Source: Megamerina dolium (taxonomy: Eukaryota; Arthropoda; Insecta; Diptera; Megamerinidae). From it: a stretch of DNA of 64,000 nt. The position numbers and the translations under genes were made by a program. The notes beneath the pieces were generated by a model, which did no database searches, was not told where the DNA came from, and saw nothing but the letters and a program-made list of their open reading frames with translations. The DNA is taken from contig OY978526.1 in NCBI GenBank assembly GCA_963854835.1, positions 90,489,846 to 90,553,845 on the forward strand, read 5' to 3'. This document shows positions 23,378 to 35,358 of this stretch, in pieces; within the stretch, counting starts at the first letter, position 1; each line of letters opens with the position of its first letter.

Positions 23378-24634
23378 CAGGGTGATTTTTTAAGAGCCTT
23401 CGGATTTGATTTAAGAGACCAAAACACAAAAAATTTTGAGAAATGTAAAAAATCTTTATTTGAGTCGATAGAACGATCTATATAATTCAATGTTTAAAGA
23501 TGATTTCATGTAAATGTTGACTGCGGCTGCGTCTCAAATGCTTCATACCCTGGGTCCAATTTTGGCATACTCTCTCCAACATATCGGCTGATATTTCACG
23601 AATAAATTCTTCAATATTGGCTTCCAGTGTTTTAGTGCCGTCCAGCGTCCAGATACGAACCTTAACATAGCCCTACAAGAAATAGTCTAAAGGCGTTAAA
23701 TCGCACTATCTAGGCGGCCAGTTGACCGGCTCCAAACGTGAAATAAACTGTTCACCGAACTCGCCACTCAATTGGGCCATTGTTTCGCGTGCTGTGTAGC
23801 ACCTTGTGGCACCGTTTTGCTGAAGCCACACGTCAGTCAAGTCCAGCTCTTCCATTTTGGGCAAAAAAATGTTGTAATCATCGTACGGTAGCGCTCGCCA
23901 TTTACAGTAACGTTCCTGCCTTTGTCGTCATTGAAAAAGTACGATTCAATGATGCCACCGGCCCATAATACACACCAAACAAGATGCATTGGCAGTTCTT
24001 GCAATGTTTCTGGCTGCTCTTCACACCAAATACGGCAATTTTGATTGTTCACGTATCCATTCAACCAGAAATGAATTTCGTCGCTGAATACCATTTTCCG
24101 ACGATAAAAATGTGCATTTTCATCCAACTTTGCCAGCGCCCATTCACCAAAAGTTAGGCGTTGTGGTAGATTGTGTGGCATCAATTCTTACACCCAAATC
24201 CTTCTGCAAAATTGTCTACGTAGTAGAGTAACAGAGCCCCAATTGCTGAGAACGGCGTCGAATCGATAATTTACGGTCATCAACAACACTGGCAGATACA
24301 GCTGCGATATTTTTCTTTGTCCGCAGCACTCTACCTATGCGTCTTGGTGGTTTAATGTCCAATAATGTAAATTTGATGCGAAATTTAGTCGCAAGATTCC
24401 AAATAGTCGCCTCATGAGGTCACCCAAACTAACCATAAAATGATTGAATGAATAAACCGAGCATGAATTTTGATAATATAATTCAATAATCTGCAAGCCT
24501 TGTTCTTTTGTAAGTCAATTCATAGTTAAATTAGAGACCAAACTGAACATGTTTGACAGTAATATGTTACACGAAAACAGCTGATTTGCCAAGAACAGTG
24601 TTGCCAAAAAGAAAGTTGCTAAAAAATCACCCTG
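23378..24634 (-). mobile_element. DD41D 'rosa'-type mariner-like element, near full length
   Basis: The termini are CAGGGTGATTTTTTAAG on the left and, reverse-complemented on the right, CAGGGTGATTTTTTAGC. TA dinucleotides flank at 23376-23377 and 24635-24636. The 1257-bp length suits a complete element. The transposase runs on the minus strand but is interrupted. The family resemblance (WFQQ.GAT, RSCDLTPLDYFLWG, spacing of 41 residues between the last two acidic positions, measured in the sister copy at 53820) fits the DD41D rosa subfamily described from tephritids. Confidence 0.9.
23520..24480 (-). pseudogene. DD41D transposase, broken (copy A)
   Basis: The open segment 23837-24184 contains VFSDEIHFWLNGYVNNQNCR (first catalytic Asp), EEQPETLQELPMHLVWCVLW, and FFNDDKGRNVTVNGERYR. 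In other frames further on come a QQNGAT block, in which the expected second catalytic Asp is Asn, then NWPPR, a stop, and CDLTPLDYFL, then a helical C-terminus (NIEEFIREISADMLERVCQN). The substitution, the stop and the frameshifts show that it is inactive. Confidence 0.85.
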
Positions 24635-25126
24635 TACATATGCAATAAAATACATAGTTAGGGGATGTGGGGGAATAATAGAACAAAATATGGACAAAAA
24701 TTGATCATTTTATTGGATTTCAATAATATATTTCATAGTGTATTGCAATTCCAATTTACGACATATAGAAATTCAAAAATTTTGTATTAAGAACTTCAAG
24801 ATGCTAGGTTAGCATGGCGACAAAGAATTTTTGGACAAACATCGAAGCTAAATTCAACAAACTCAGTAAAATGCATCGTTATCATCATGTTACAATGACA
24901 TTAGCAGCGATCGTGCAAGATGACTCGCATTATTGATGACAGCTTCACTTGTTTGTGCAGTGTAAAACAAACAAAAAAAAATCAGAGATTATTCAAAGAC
25001 AAATCTTTTTGATAAGCAATTCCGCATAATACACTATAACACAACTTCACATACATATGTAACTATGATACGTACAAGTATGCACATACAATATGAAAGC
25101 TTTCGTTGTTGTGTGTTGCTGCTGCA

Positions 25127-25129
25127 GCT

Positions 25130-25165
<36 letters not shown>
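25127..25165. repeat. (TTG)n microsatellite
   Basis: About thirteen consecutive TTG/GTT units. Confidence 0.95.
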
Positions 25166-25656
25166 ATGATTTTCGTCTATTTCGCTTGCTTCGACACAAG
25201 ACATCGTTATATCGAGAAGGATCTTGATTTATGAAAGAGATGCGAGAGGCATTGAACCTTTCGAACCAATCAACAACTGTAATATGTATGAACACAACAA
25301 CAACAACCATGAAATATATTCACACATACATACAATCATAATAAACAAATGTTATGTAATAATGTTGGAAATTCCATATATAAAAATTGTAAACAAGTAC
25401 GAAAAATAAAAGCAAAATTAACCAAAATAAATAAATAAATAAATAAAATAATACAACAACAACTGCAGCAACAGAAAGAAGCAACAACAACAACAATAAC
25501 AACAACTGCTACAATGATGATGACGACGGCGACAGCACCGCAAAAACAAAACAGGTCGGCTAACGAAACTTACGAAAAAGTGATTATATATACTAAACTT
25601 ACAATATATTGTATGTGCATACATATATAATAATATACACTTAATATAAAAAGCAA

Positions 25657-25804
25657 CACACACACACACCAACACACACACACACACATATATGCATACA
25701 TGGGCAGTAGCATAAGTACTATGTGCAGTCGAAAGAGAAAAAGTGTGAGAAAGATATAGTTAGAGGGAGAGAGAGAGAGAGAGGGAGAGAAAGAGAGAAA
25801 GCAA
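25657..25804. repeat. (CA)n then (GA)n microsatellites
   Basis: Two interrupted CA tracts at 25657-25687 and a GA-rich tract at 25766-25804. Confidence 0.9.
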
Positions 25805-26657
25805 GAGAGCTTTTTTCAATAAAGACCATACAGAATTTGTTGATTTCTGTTTTCCTACACCATACATAACATACTTACATACATACATGCATATGCACTT
25901 TCATACTGACATACGTATGTATGTATGTGTATCTATCTATCTATGCATATATCTAATAATTACATATTACATGAAATATTAAGAAATTACGTGAGCTATT
26001 TTGAAATCAATTTGTAATTATACTAAATATACTAAGTATGTAGATACATACATATATAATTAGATATGTATTTGTTATGTATAAATGTTTATAAGTATAT
26101 ATGTAGGTACCAACGTATATATAAATATATTAACTTTATATTGTATATACATGCATATATGTATATTTGCATTTTTGTAAAATATTAATGCTGACTGACC
26201 ATCACTTTTGTACTTTCAAACATATAACATATATATTTGGCATTAGCAGCTCTAAACAGCCTTGACCGCACTTCTCTTCTAATCTCATTGTGCATATTTT
26301 AAAAATTAGATGGCACTAGAATGTCCTCATACGGGCTTATATCGTATGTATTAGCCGATTTCAAAAAACAAAATACTTTCGATAACACATTGATAGAAAC
26401 TATTTTGGAAGAGCTCTTTTTTTTTACTTTCGTAAAGAATTTATTAATCCTCGACGACAGGTGGGTACAAAGCAATTTTACTTTTCTCAAATATATACTG
26501 ATGCTTTTGACCAGGAATGTATATATATTTAGAGACTGATATTATTCAGCTTCTATTTCAAATATTTTTCTAACAAATTCAGATTTTGTTATCATATAAC
26601 CAATCTAGAAGGCTCTCTCCCAACAATGGTTGCGGTATGGTATGCATAAAGAGTTAA

Positions 26658-27269
26658 GGGGGGAATAGGGTTTAAATTTGTTTCGAATGTTGTGTCTGAA
26701 TTTCAAGTCAATCGAAGCCAAATTGACGAAGTTATGACTATTTGTATATCGCGCGATCAACTGACTCTATGGCAGTATAGGCCGAGCAGAGCAGAAAGCT
26801 GAAAAACAAACAAAAGAAGGCACGATTCATCACAGACAAGAGCAAAAAGATGCTTTGAACAGCATGAATGATTGCAACATCCTTTATGGACCTGGCAACG
26901 ATGATCCAGTGTGAGCCGATAGAACTCGATTATGAAAGTTTCATCCCAAATTTTTTTTTTTCCCACAACTCATGTTTTCAAAGTCGGTGTCCCTCATAAT
27001 CCCAAAACTACTGCATTGATCGTTTTGAAATTTTGAACACTATTTCTGTATATAATTTAGAGAGTTTTTTAATTTGTTAATATTTTTAATTTTACAATAA
27101 CAAATTAACCGATTTTTTCGCAAAACAAAATCGCGTTTTTTCCTTCAAAATGTTTCCAAAACGTGAAAAATTGAAATTTCGAAAAAACCCCGCACCAGCA
27201 TTACCTGGACAAAGCGAATATCTAACGATATAATTTTGATTTTTTAAACGATTTAATCCTATTCCCTCC
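26658..27269. mobile_element. Non-autonomous TTAA-target (piggyBac-like) element
   Basis: The left end GGGGGGAATAGGGTTTAAA and the reverse complement of the right end GGAGGGAATAGGATTAAA form imperfect terminal inverted repeats of about 20 bp. Each is directly flanked by TTAA (26654-26657 and 27270-27273), the diagnostic target of piggyBac-type transposases. At 612 bp the element is far too short for a transposase. The interior has a mildly GC-richer stretch at about 26740-26930 but no recognisable coding motif. Alternatives are a chance pairing or another family with TTAA preference. A third and fourth TTAAGGGGG word occur at about 5948 and 32353 without a matching right end. Confidence 0.7.
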
Positions 27270-28345
27270 TTAAATATTGAAATAAAAAGTCCACTTAAAA
27301 TTTCCACGAAAACTTCTTTTTATCTAAAGTAAATATTAATAAAATCATCGATAAACAGATTCCTGTGGGATGATCGCCGCCAGTGGCGTGGGGAGGCGAT
27401 CAAGGGGATCAAAGTGATAGATCCTCCATTGGCCGATGGACTTGTTAGAACAAGGAAAATAATAATATATAGATATTTGAAAATCATAATATATAGATAT
27501 TTTTTTCTCACACATCTCTTTCATATAATCTGACCAGAGAGAACCAAAAAAGAACTATGTGCACGTAGAAATACTCTGAAAAAAATCATTTTTTTTTCTC
27601 TGCTGAAAAATTTCTGGAAAACACATAACTATTTTTGTTAGCGCAGCGACGAAATTCTGATTATTTAATTGATAAAATGTATTAAAAATTGTGAAATAAT
27701 TTTATTGCAACTTTCTACCTTTTGCTTTTTTTTTTTCTTAATTATAACATTTTTGCCATTTAAATACAAAGTAACATCTCTGTACAGTAGACAAAATGAA
27801 AGTAACTGGCAGCACTGAACGAATTGAGCATTCTCAGTTTTTTAACACCTATACTTATACATGATAAATGTAGCAATTTTGTTGTTGTTTTGCCACATAT
27901 TTATCAATGCTAACTAGTACGAGTATCGAATAAAACACGACTAATATACCAACTTTATTAGCAATGAGCAATTTTAGGATCGCCTATAAATTGTCAAACT
28001 GAAAATCACCAATAATCACCAATAAACACCAATAAGTTCGTGAAAAAGTTTATTTGAATGAAATGCATGGGTTTGTTGGTATATAATTTTGAAAAATTTG
28101 CAGTGGAAATCGGAATTAATGTATTCGGCGGAAAAATCCCAAAAGAGTAACCTTAAATGAATTCGCAAATTATACTGTACATTTCGGCACTATGGTAATA
28201 ATGTCATTAAAGATCCACTCATAGTTTCTCCCTGTATTTGCAGATTTAAGAGATTTTACTATGTAAAGAAGACATTTTTTTCAATAATTATATTTTGCTC
28301 TTTTCAAGCGTAGAGTTCAATAACAATATGAATTTATACATTATT
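27270..28345. other. Spacer with one dispersed-repeat patch
   Basis: About 27365-27455 is locally GC-richer. Its reverse complement shares ACAAGTCCATCGGCCAA and a GATCCCCT...CCTCCCC pattern with 45850-45905, so both are copies of some dispersed element. Nothing else was recognised. Confidence 0.5.
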
Positions 28346-28370
28346 GAAAGTATTGTCGAGCGCCAATCAC

Positions 28371-29430
28371 TTATTTTTTCCATTTTTCTGATAGTTTTCT
28401 GAGACCATCTCGAAAAAAAAACGATGCGCCTTTTGACGTGATCCACGAATCGACCCAATTTGTGACTTCTTCGAAAGAACGAAAGTGCTGCTCATTCAGG
28501 CCATGAGCCATTGATCGGCATAAGTGGTAATCAGATGGCGCAGTGTCTGGAGAGTACAGCGTGTTGGGTAGGACTTCCCATTTCAGTGTTTCCAAATATG
28601 TTTTGACTTGCGTTGCAACATGAGGTCGAGCGTTATCATGCTGCAAAAACACTTTGTCGTGTCTTTCAGCATATTGCAGTAATTTTCCTTAAAATTCGTA
28701 TCACAAATGCTCCTGTGATTATTTCATTAGGTTGTAGCAGCTCATAATACACCAAATCCAGTTAATTCTACCAGATACACATCATTACCTTCGAACCATG
28801 AATATTGGGCTTTGCACTTGATGTTGATGGCTAACCGGTTCATACCATGATTTTTTGCGTTTGTGATTTTCGTAATATACACACTTTTCATCCCCAATCA
28901 CAATAAAAAATAAAAATAATAAATATGTGGCATAAGCCCCGAAGGTCTCTTTGGCCGAGCTTCTCTTTCATTGCTGTTGTGCGTGTTAAATTTTTGGATA
29001 GAACGACACAATACGATGTAAAAAACTATTCTTTTTTTTTTTTGCCACTCCATGTGAAAAGTCGCCTTTCAATATCTCTTGGTTTCAATTCATATGGCAC
29101 CCAATGTCCTTGCTTTTGAATTATTCCCAAGGCTTTCAGACATTTTGCAGTGGCTTGTTGAGCTACTTACAATTTCTGCATGTGATTGCAAGTTCTTCTT
29201 GCTTTTGACAAAAGTCTTCACTCAAAAAATCCTCCAATTCTTCACCTTCAAATTTTGTTGGCTCACCAGGTCGAGATTTGTTATCAACACTAAAATCATC
29301 ACCTTTGAAGCGTCGAATCCGCTCTTTGCATGATTTGTCTGTTGGAGCAGATTCATCATATACTTCCACAAGCAATCGAAGCGCTTCAACTGCACTTTTT
29401 TTTTTTCAATTGAAAATAGAAAATTAAGCT
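28371..29430 (-). pseudogene. Mariner transposase, broken
   Basis: The N-terminal part reads AVEALRLLVEVYDESAPTDK and later FEGEELEDFLSEDFCQKQEE, preceded by a poly-A frameshift (LIFYFQLKKKK). Around 28840-28890 there is IVIGDEKCVYYEN, the first catalytic Asp block. Near 28371-28652 are VFLQHDNARPHVATQVKTYL, LKWEVLPNTLYSPDTAPSDY and FFFRDGLRKLSEKWKK. There are 34 residues between the Asp of HDN and the Asp of PSD, so all three catalytic acidic residues persist, but the frame is broken several times and by the SINE insertion. Confidence 0.85.
28923..29002 (-). mobile_element. SINE 3'-end fragment nested in a mariner
   Basis: ATATGTGGCATAAGCCCCGA and TTGGCCGAGCTTCTCTTTCA followed by TTGCTGTTGTGCGTGTTAAA match the 3' end of the SINE (reverse orientation) at about 41330-41405. 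The bases on either side belong to the mariner coding remnant, so this is a 5'-truncated insertion that post-dates the mariner. Confidence 0.8.
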
Positions 29431-30362
29431 TTTCAACAAAGCAAAAATCAGCTGTTTATGTGACATATGACATATGACACCCAGAGCCATCTTTTGAAAG
29501 CGGACCGTATTGACCATTAAGCATCCATTTTTATAATCTTCGATTGTATGAATTTTTTCAATTTCGTAATATTTCTTTTTGTTCATAAGAAATAACAATC
29601 ATTTTAATTTTAAAAACGAAAATATTTTTTCAATGCGGCATATCCTAATTTCATAATTTTGAAATTTTGGGTAAAAGAAAACAACAAATGAGGGTCCACT
29701 CTAAAAAACTAAGTCCTACACACAATACTCCAAAGAGCTAAGGACCACTCTAATGCATATACATAGAAATAAGAAATTTTCCTTGGCAATGTGCATTTCT
29801 AGGTCAATGTAATTAATTCCTTTCACAAAAAAAAAAAAAAAGAAAGAAATAGAAAAACAACAACAACATGAATGAAACAATAAGTGCAACAGGATGTGTC
29901 TGTCACACTTTCAACACCCACACGACATCTATGCACCCACATTCATAGACACACACACACATAAGCAGGTATACATGTTGAGATGTAATTTGAAGCAAAG
30001 TACAAGAATATCTCAAATGCATGAATATAGTATTTTATTGTTTTTTTTTTGTCTTCTTTCGTATAAATAGTAATAAAAAAAAAATAGTAGCAATAATCAT
30101 ACTAAATAAATACACTATGCATATGAACACACACACACACACGCAAGAAAGTTAAAGAAAGATCAAATTGAAGCGAATGAAAAAAATAAAAAATAGAGAA
30201 AAACAAAAGATGAAGAACAAGTAAATGGCCAATGATAATTTAAAAGAAGGGTTCACACACATATTCCAATGCTTATAACAACTACTACAACAACAACAAA
30301 AGCGAGAGCACCACTAGTACGAGTAACAGCAAATATCAGCAGCAGCAGCAGAAACAACAGCA

Positions 30363-30389
30363 CAAAAAAAAAAAAAAAAAAAAAAAAAC
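30363..30389. repeat. Poly-A run next to AGC/AAC repeats
   Basis: A run of about 27 A after a short AGC-rich segment. It could be a retroposon tail, but no upstream element was recognised. Confidence 0.85.
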
Positions 30390-31727
30390 AAACACACACA
30401 ACAGTGATAGTGACAGCGGTAACAACTTTCACCTATTAATATTCGTGTCGTTCATCGTTACTTTTATGCTGTTGCAGTATTATACGAGTAGTTGCTTGTG
30501 CTGCTGCTGTTGCTGTTGCTGTTACAGTGCATATTCGTATGTAAACGTTCGTTTGTTGATTGTAGCGAGCGAGGTTCGTTTCTTAAGTCATTTATATTAG
30601 TTCGTTTATTTGCAGTTTGTTCGTTCAGTCGTTCTTCGCTTGTTGTTACGACTTCAGTATGTAATTTTTTTTGTCTTTTGGCATTAAAACGACGACAAGC
30701 GACAATACGTACAATAGGGACGATATAAATACATATGACTATGAGTGATACTATTAGGACTACTTCTATTGCTATAATTACACTGTTGCCATTAAACGAG
30801 TATGTAGGTACATTCGAGCATAATCGAGCATTATGGCTATTCAGAGAGCATTTGCACTTAGTAAAGTGCAAAAGTAAAGTTTCTTTACCATCTGTACATA
30901 ATAGTGCTGTGTGTGTGTGTGTGTATATGCAATATTGATAACAACTGAAGCAACAACAACAACAACAACAACACCACCAACAACGACAATGAATATTTTA
31001 AGAAACTTTCTTTTGCCGAGCCACCACACACTCATATGTACTATCTATGCATGCGCTCAATTTATACAAAATTATTTTTGTTTACTGGTCGCGCATGTTG
31101 CTGCACGTTGCATGCCATTTAATGTAGGTATACCAACATACCATATATCGTTGAACGTTTGTATGCTCATTGTTGATATTCTGGTAATCTCCTTGCCTAC
31201 ATACAGCTATGTACGTATGGTATTACACCTTCTGTACAATATATCCCCACTATCTATGTAGGCATACTTTTCACACTTTGATATCCTCAATATTGTGATT
31301 GTATTGTATTATTTGTTTATTCATCATCATCGACAGTAGTATGCTCTATGTATGTATGTACAATATTATAGCTGCAATTGAGGGTTGTCGAATTTGTATT
31401 TTATTTAATTATTTGGTGTGCTTTTTTGCTTGCTTACATTGAGAAGGTCTTGTTAACATCAATATTTGGTGTGTGTATGTGTGTGTGTGTGTGAATTGGT
31501 TTTTCTTTTTAAAAAAAAAGTTTCTTGAATTTATGGTATTATTGTCATTGTATGTATATGTTTTTTTTTTTTGTCTGTCTTTCATCTTTTTCTCAGATAT
31601 ATATGATATTCATCAAAAACGATTTGTTTTTGTTTTTTGTCATGCTATGGGAATTGTATGTACTATTGCAAATGGTGAAATGTAAAAATATATACTTTTA
31701 CAATTGGCCGTAGCATTGTCACTACAA

Positions 31728-31758
<31 letters not shown>

Positions 31759-31760
31759 GA
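31728..31760. repeat. (TTG)n microsatellite
   Basis: Eleven TTG units. Confidence 0.95.
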
Positions 31761-31937
31761 TTTTGGTATGGGGTGAAATTTTCATACTCCAACAACAAAT
31801 AGTAATATATACATAAGTAAATGAGAGTAATTTTTTATTATTTTAAAAAGTGATGATGATAAAGGAGTTTTGGACACTAAAAATAGCAAAATTAAGAAAT
31901 ACTCTACGTAAGTAAGTATTATAAAGGCTTGACACAC

Positions 31938-32100
31938 TGTGTGTATAAAATAGAGTCATTAGATGAAAATGTTTTTTTTTTTTCTTTTTCATTTAATTTT
32001 GTTCTTTTTGTGTGTATAAAATAGAGTCATTTAAAGGCCTGATACTTTTGTCTTTAGTCGAAAATGTTTTTTTTTTTCAATTAATTTTGTTCTTTTTGGA
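31938..32100. repeat. Diverged tandem duplication
   Basis: TGTGTATAAAATAGAGTCATT occurs at about 31940 and 32010. In each copy a GAAAATG plus poly-T stretch and TTAATTTTGTTCTTTTTG follow. The copies differ by insertion of a 15-20 bp piece related to the sequence just before the first copy. Confidence 0.75.
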
Positions 32101-34351
32101 TATTTTATTATTAGGCTTGTTAAATATATGTTAAGAAAAAAACAAAAACTTGAATTTCAGGGACCACAAAAATATTCCAAATTTTACTTGGACCCTTCCC
32201 AAGTATCCTTGAATGAGGAAATACAAAGTTTACTGTTATATTATATTAATATGCATATTCAAATTACAAATCTACATTTGGCTGAGTGCTTTTACTAGCC
32301 AAAAAATTAGAGATACCATTAAGAAAAATCAAAAAAAAATACATTTCAAATTAAGGGGGGGAAAAAAACAAGAAAATCGAGCATTTAATCATATTTGTTG
32401 AGTATTTCTTAAAAGTAAAAATTGTTTATATGAAAATAATGGAATTCATCATTCTATCCACGATAAGAGTGCAGCTGATGGATATGTATGAACTGCAAGA
32501 AGCAAGATAGATGACTATTTTGCTTTTTAAAAACAGTAAAAATATTTTATATTTTTATTTATTTTTTTTTTCAATATTTCAATCCTAAATGATGCACCTT
32601 ACGTGTTAGTACTGCTGCAAGCACCAATTTTGTCAATTCTAATTCCTCTACAATTTAATATGTCTGGTCTACTGCGACATTAATACAAATTTGAGCATCA
32701 ATTTTCGATTTATAAATTTTCATTTGATGACGAAACCCATAAATTTGATGATCTTACAAAAATAATTGTCTCAAATTCTTCGAAACATCTATGCAGTTGC
32801 ATGGCAACTCGCCATTAAACACTTCGATCAATATTATGCCACCTTCTCTCTTAGTACTTTTAGTATGTGCTCAATTTGGACATGTCTAGAAGCACCTAAT
32901 TATAGCAATTGAAAATTTCAATCAACTATTTTTTATCTTCTCTATGAATACATTTGGTGTATGCTAACTTTCGACAAATCTAAAAGGACTAAATTATTTG
33001 TTATTTAATTCTGTATGGAAGAAATTTTGGGAGATCCCATTTTTATGGCATTTTTCGGAAGGTTTTATTTGAACGGCAATTTCTTCTGTTCAAAGAATTA
33101 CGCCATGGTCATGGAGAAAATAGATCCTGAGACACTTAAATGTATATTGATTTGTAAATAAATCAATTGTGATGATTTCAAAAATGAGCAATATATTGAA
33201 TGGCAATACTGTTGCGTTTTAATTAGGTAAAGTTGGAAATAAAAAACAAACAAATAATAGCTTTGGCTTGGGTGCATGGGACAGACTTCTTTGGCAATCT
33301 TCATAAGTAAAGTAATATCTTCACAAATATTCTACTCTTTGAAAAATTCCTTCTAAAAAGTTCCTTCTAGTGATGTTGCAATTTAATTCGCCTAACTACA
33401 CCAACTGCGGAAAGCTTGACATAACTTCTTCATGCCGTAGCTTTTCGTGCCAAATATGTTACATATGTATTTCGTCATTTGTAAAATTAAACGCTTGGAA
33501 TTTTCTTGAAGTTTCTGGCTATTAGAAGAAATATGTTGTAAATATTTGAAATCAATTATATAAGGCAAAAAACAATATAAGTGACAATTTAAAATATTGA
33601 TAATAAAGGAATTATATTATTTAAATATAATTCACCAAAATATTTAAATTTTAATTGATATTAAATTTTATATACGAATATTTTATAAAAATAATACAAT
33701 TATGGATAGTAATAAAAATAATCAAAATGTTATAAAGGTGCTATAAAGGTGCTATAAAGGTTACTATAATACTTTACTACTATAAATAGTTACTGAACTG
33801 AACAAGAACATTTTCCAAGGATCTGGTGAATAAAGGCAACAAAAAAAAAATTACCTTGGAATGTACTTATAATTATGACTTTTATTTTTTACTTTTGTTC
33901 TATTAAATATTCAAATAAAATTAAATTTGTGATATACTTAATACCACATAAAAATATAATAAACAATAAATGAAAGAAAAAAAAATAGGAAGCACTTACA
34001 GCAATAACGTGTTGAATATTGACAATTTGCATTGACACTGGGTGCCATTATCTCATTGGCAGCCATTATTTCATTGGCAGCCATATCCATGGGTGTGAAA
34101 AAAAAAAATTCAGTTTTATAATTTCAATCAATTCTTATCGAATCAAACACTGGAGAATATATGGTAGAGTGTAATAGTAATATGTTTGTAATAATTTCAT
34201 ATATGAACGAATTAATAAATAATCCAAATTTGGTTTGGTCCTTTTATTGTTGTGCATCGATCCAAGAATGTTATCCTTGCGAAGTAATCCAAAATTGTTT
34301 GCTTTTTTTTTATTATTATTACAGTTATTATGTTTTTGTTTTTTCTGCTCC

Positions 34352-34388
34352 TTCTTCTTCTTATTCTTCTTCTTCTTCTTCTTCTTTT
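34352..34388. repeat. (CTT)n microsatellite
   Basis: Interrupted CTT units. Antisense translation gives a poly-Lys frame that is not a gene. Confidence 0.85.
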
Positions 34389-35236
34389 TTATTCTTTTGT
34401 ACAATACAACAATATCATAAGAAAATTGACACTACTTTCACTACACTTTAGTCAGATGTGTGCGAGTAATTGATTTAGATGGTTTTGAAAGTGCAACTAA
34501 CACTAGGTACAAATACAATTTCAAGTCATTATTAAAAATTGTAATTTGAATAAAAGTTGATTTTGTTGAAAATAATGTATATATTTTGTATTTAATTTTT
34601 TTTTTTCAATTTTTTTTTTGTCAATATGATGCTTTCTACTGCATCGTCAATGTTTTAGAAACTTTTCATCACTGCTGAAATTTTTGATGATCATCCAATG
34701 TTATTGTAATCATTCTTTGCACGTATCCATTGACATAAGCGTACACGCACACACACACACGCACAATATGCACACGTTCACATCAATAATATTAATTGCA
34801 AAATTCAATTTTTTTTGTGTTTGTTTGTTTGCCCAGTGAAATTTTCTGCTGTTCTTTATGTTGGAATTAAAATTGCATATTTTGTTTTTCAAATGACAGT
34901 CATCAAAAACCGAGCGAGCACCTTCTTTTTCTTCTACGTCTTGGTACTGTTGGCAAAACAACGACAACAACAACAAAACAAACAAAAACAACAAAAAAAT
35001 AAACCAAAAAACGTTAATGCTACTCTACTACTACGGTTGGTGTTGAAATTGGTGTTGGTGTTGCGCGCCTTTTGGTTAAAATGTAACCGTTTGCTTCGAC
35101 TCACTGTGAACGTCTGTGCTGCATGCCGCAGTGAAACCTGCGCTTATCCTATACTACCATACAAGTCGCATACATTTCGTTTGTAATTCGTTGTATGTGT
35201 GTTCGCTTCGTCAGAAGCTTCACAGTATTATGAGTA

Positions 35237-35238
35237 GC

Positions 35239-35270
<32 letters not shown>

Positions 35271-35358
35271 CTTTCAGCTAAGCTCAGAAAACACATTCCA
35301 TTTCATTTCATTTCATTTCAATTCACTTCGCTCATACACACACACACACACACACACC
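35237..35358. repeat. (AAC)n and (CA)n microsatellites
   Basis: Twelve AAC units at 35237-35272, an ATTTC repeat near 35296-35320, then about twelve CA units at 35335-35358. Confidence 0.9.

Larger units (their letters stand above)
24639..26650. other. Microsatellite-rich spacer, no gene seen
   Basis: The stretch contains (TTG)n at about 25127-25165, AAAT units near 25426-25449, AAC runs near 25454-25505, (CA)n near 25657-25687 and (GA)n near 25766-25804. Frames encode only repeat-derived low-complexity peptides. Confidence 0.65.
28350..29440 (-). mobile_element. Mariner (DD34D) element with a SINE fragment inserted
   Basis: Minus-strand remnants cover a whole transposase: the N-terminal helix-turn-helix region (29163-29430) through the C-terminal D34D region (28371-28652). 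A SINE fragment interrupts it at about 28923-29002. Terminal inverted repeats could not be identified, so the ends are approximate. The element is distinct from the 6646 and 12535 families by sequence. Confidence 0.8.

Noticed and set aside
30464..30871. 135-codon minus-strand frame with a hydrophobic segment
   Set aside because: Asn/Ser/Thr low complexity from AGC/AAC repeats, and the single membrane-like stretch can arise from AT-rich DNA; no homologue recognised.
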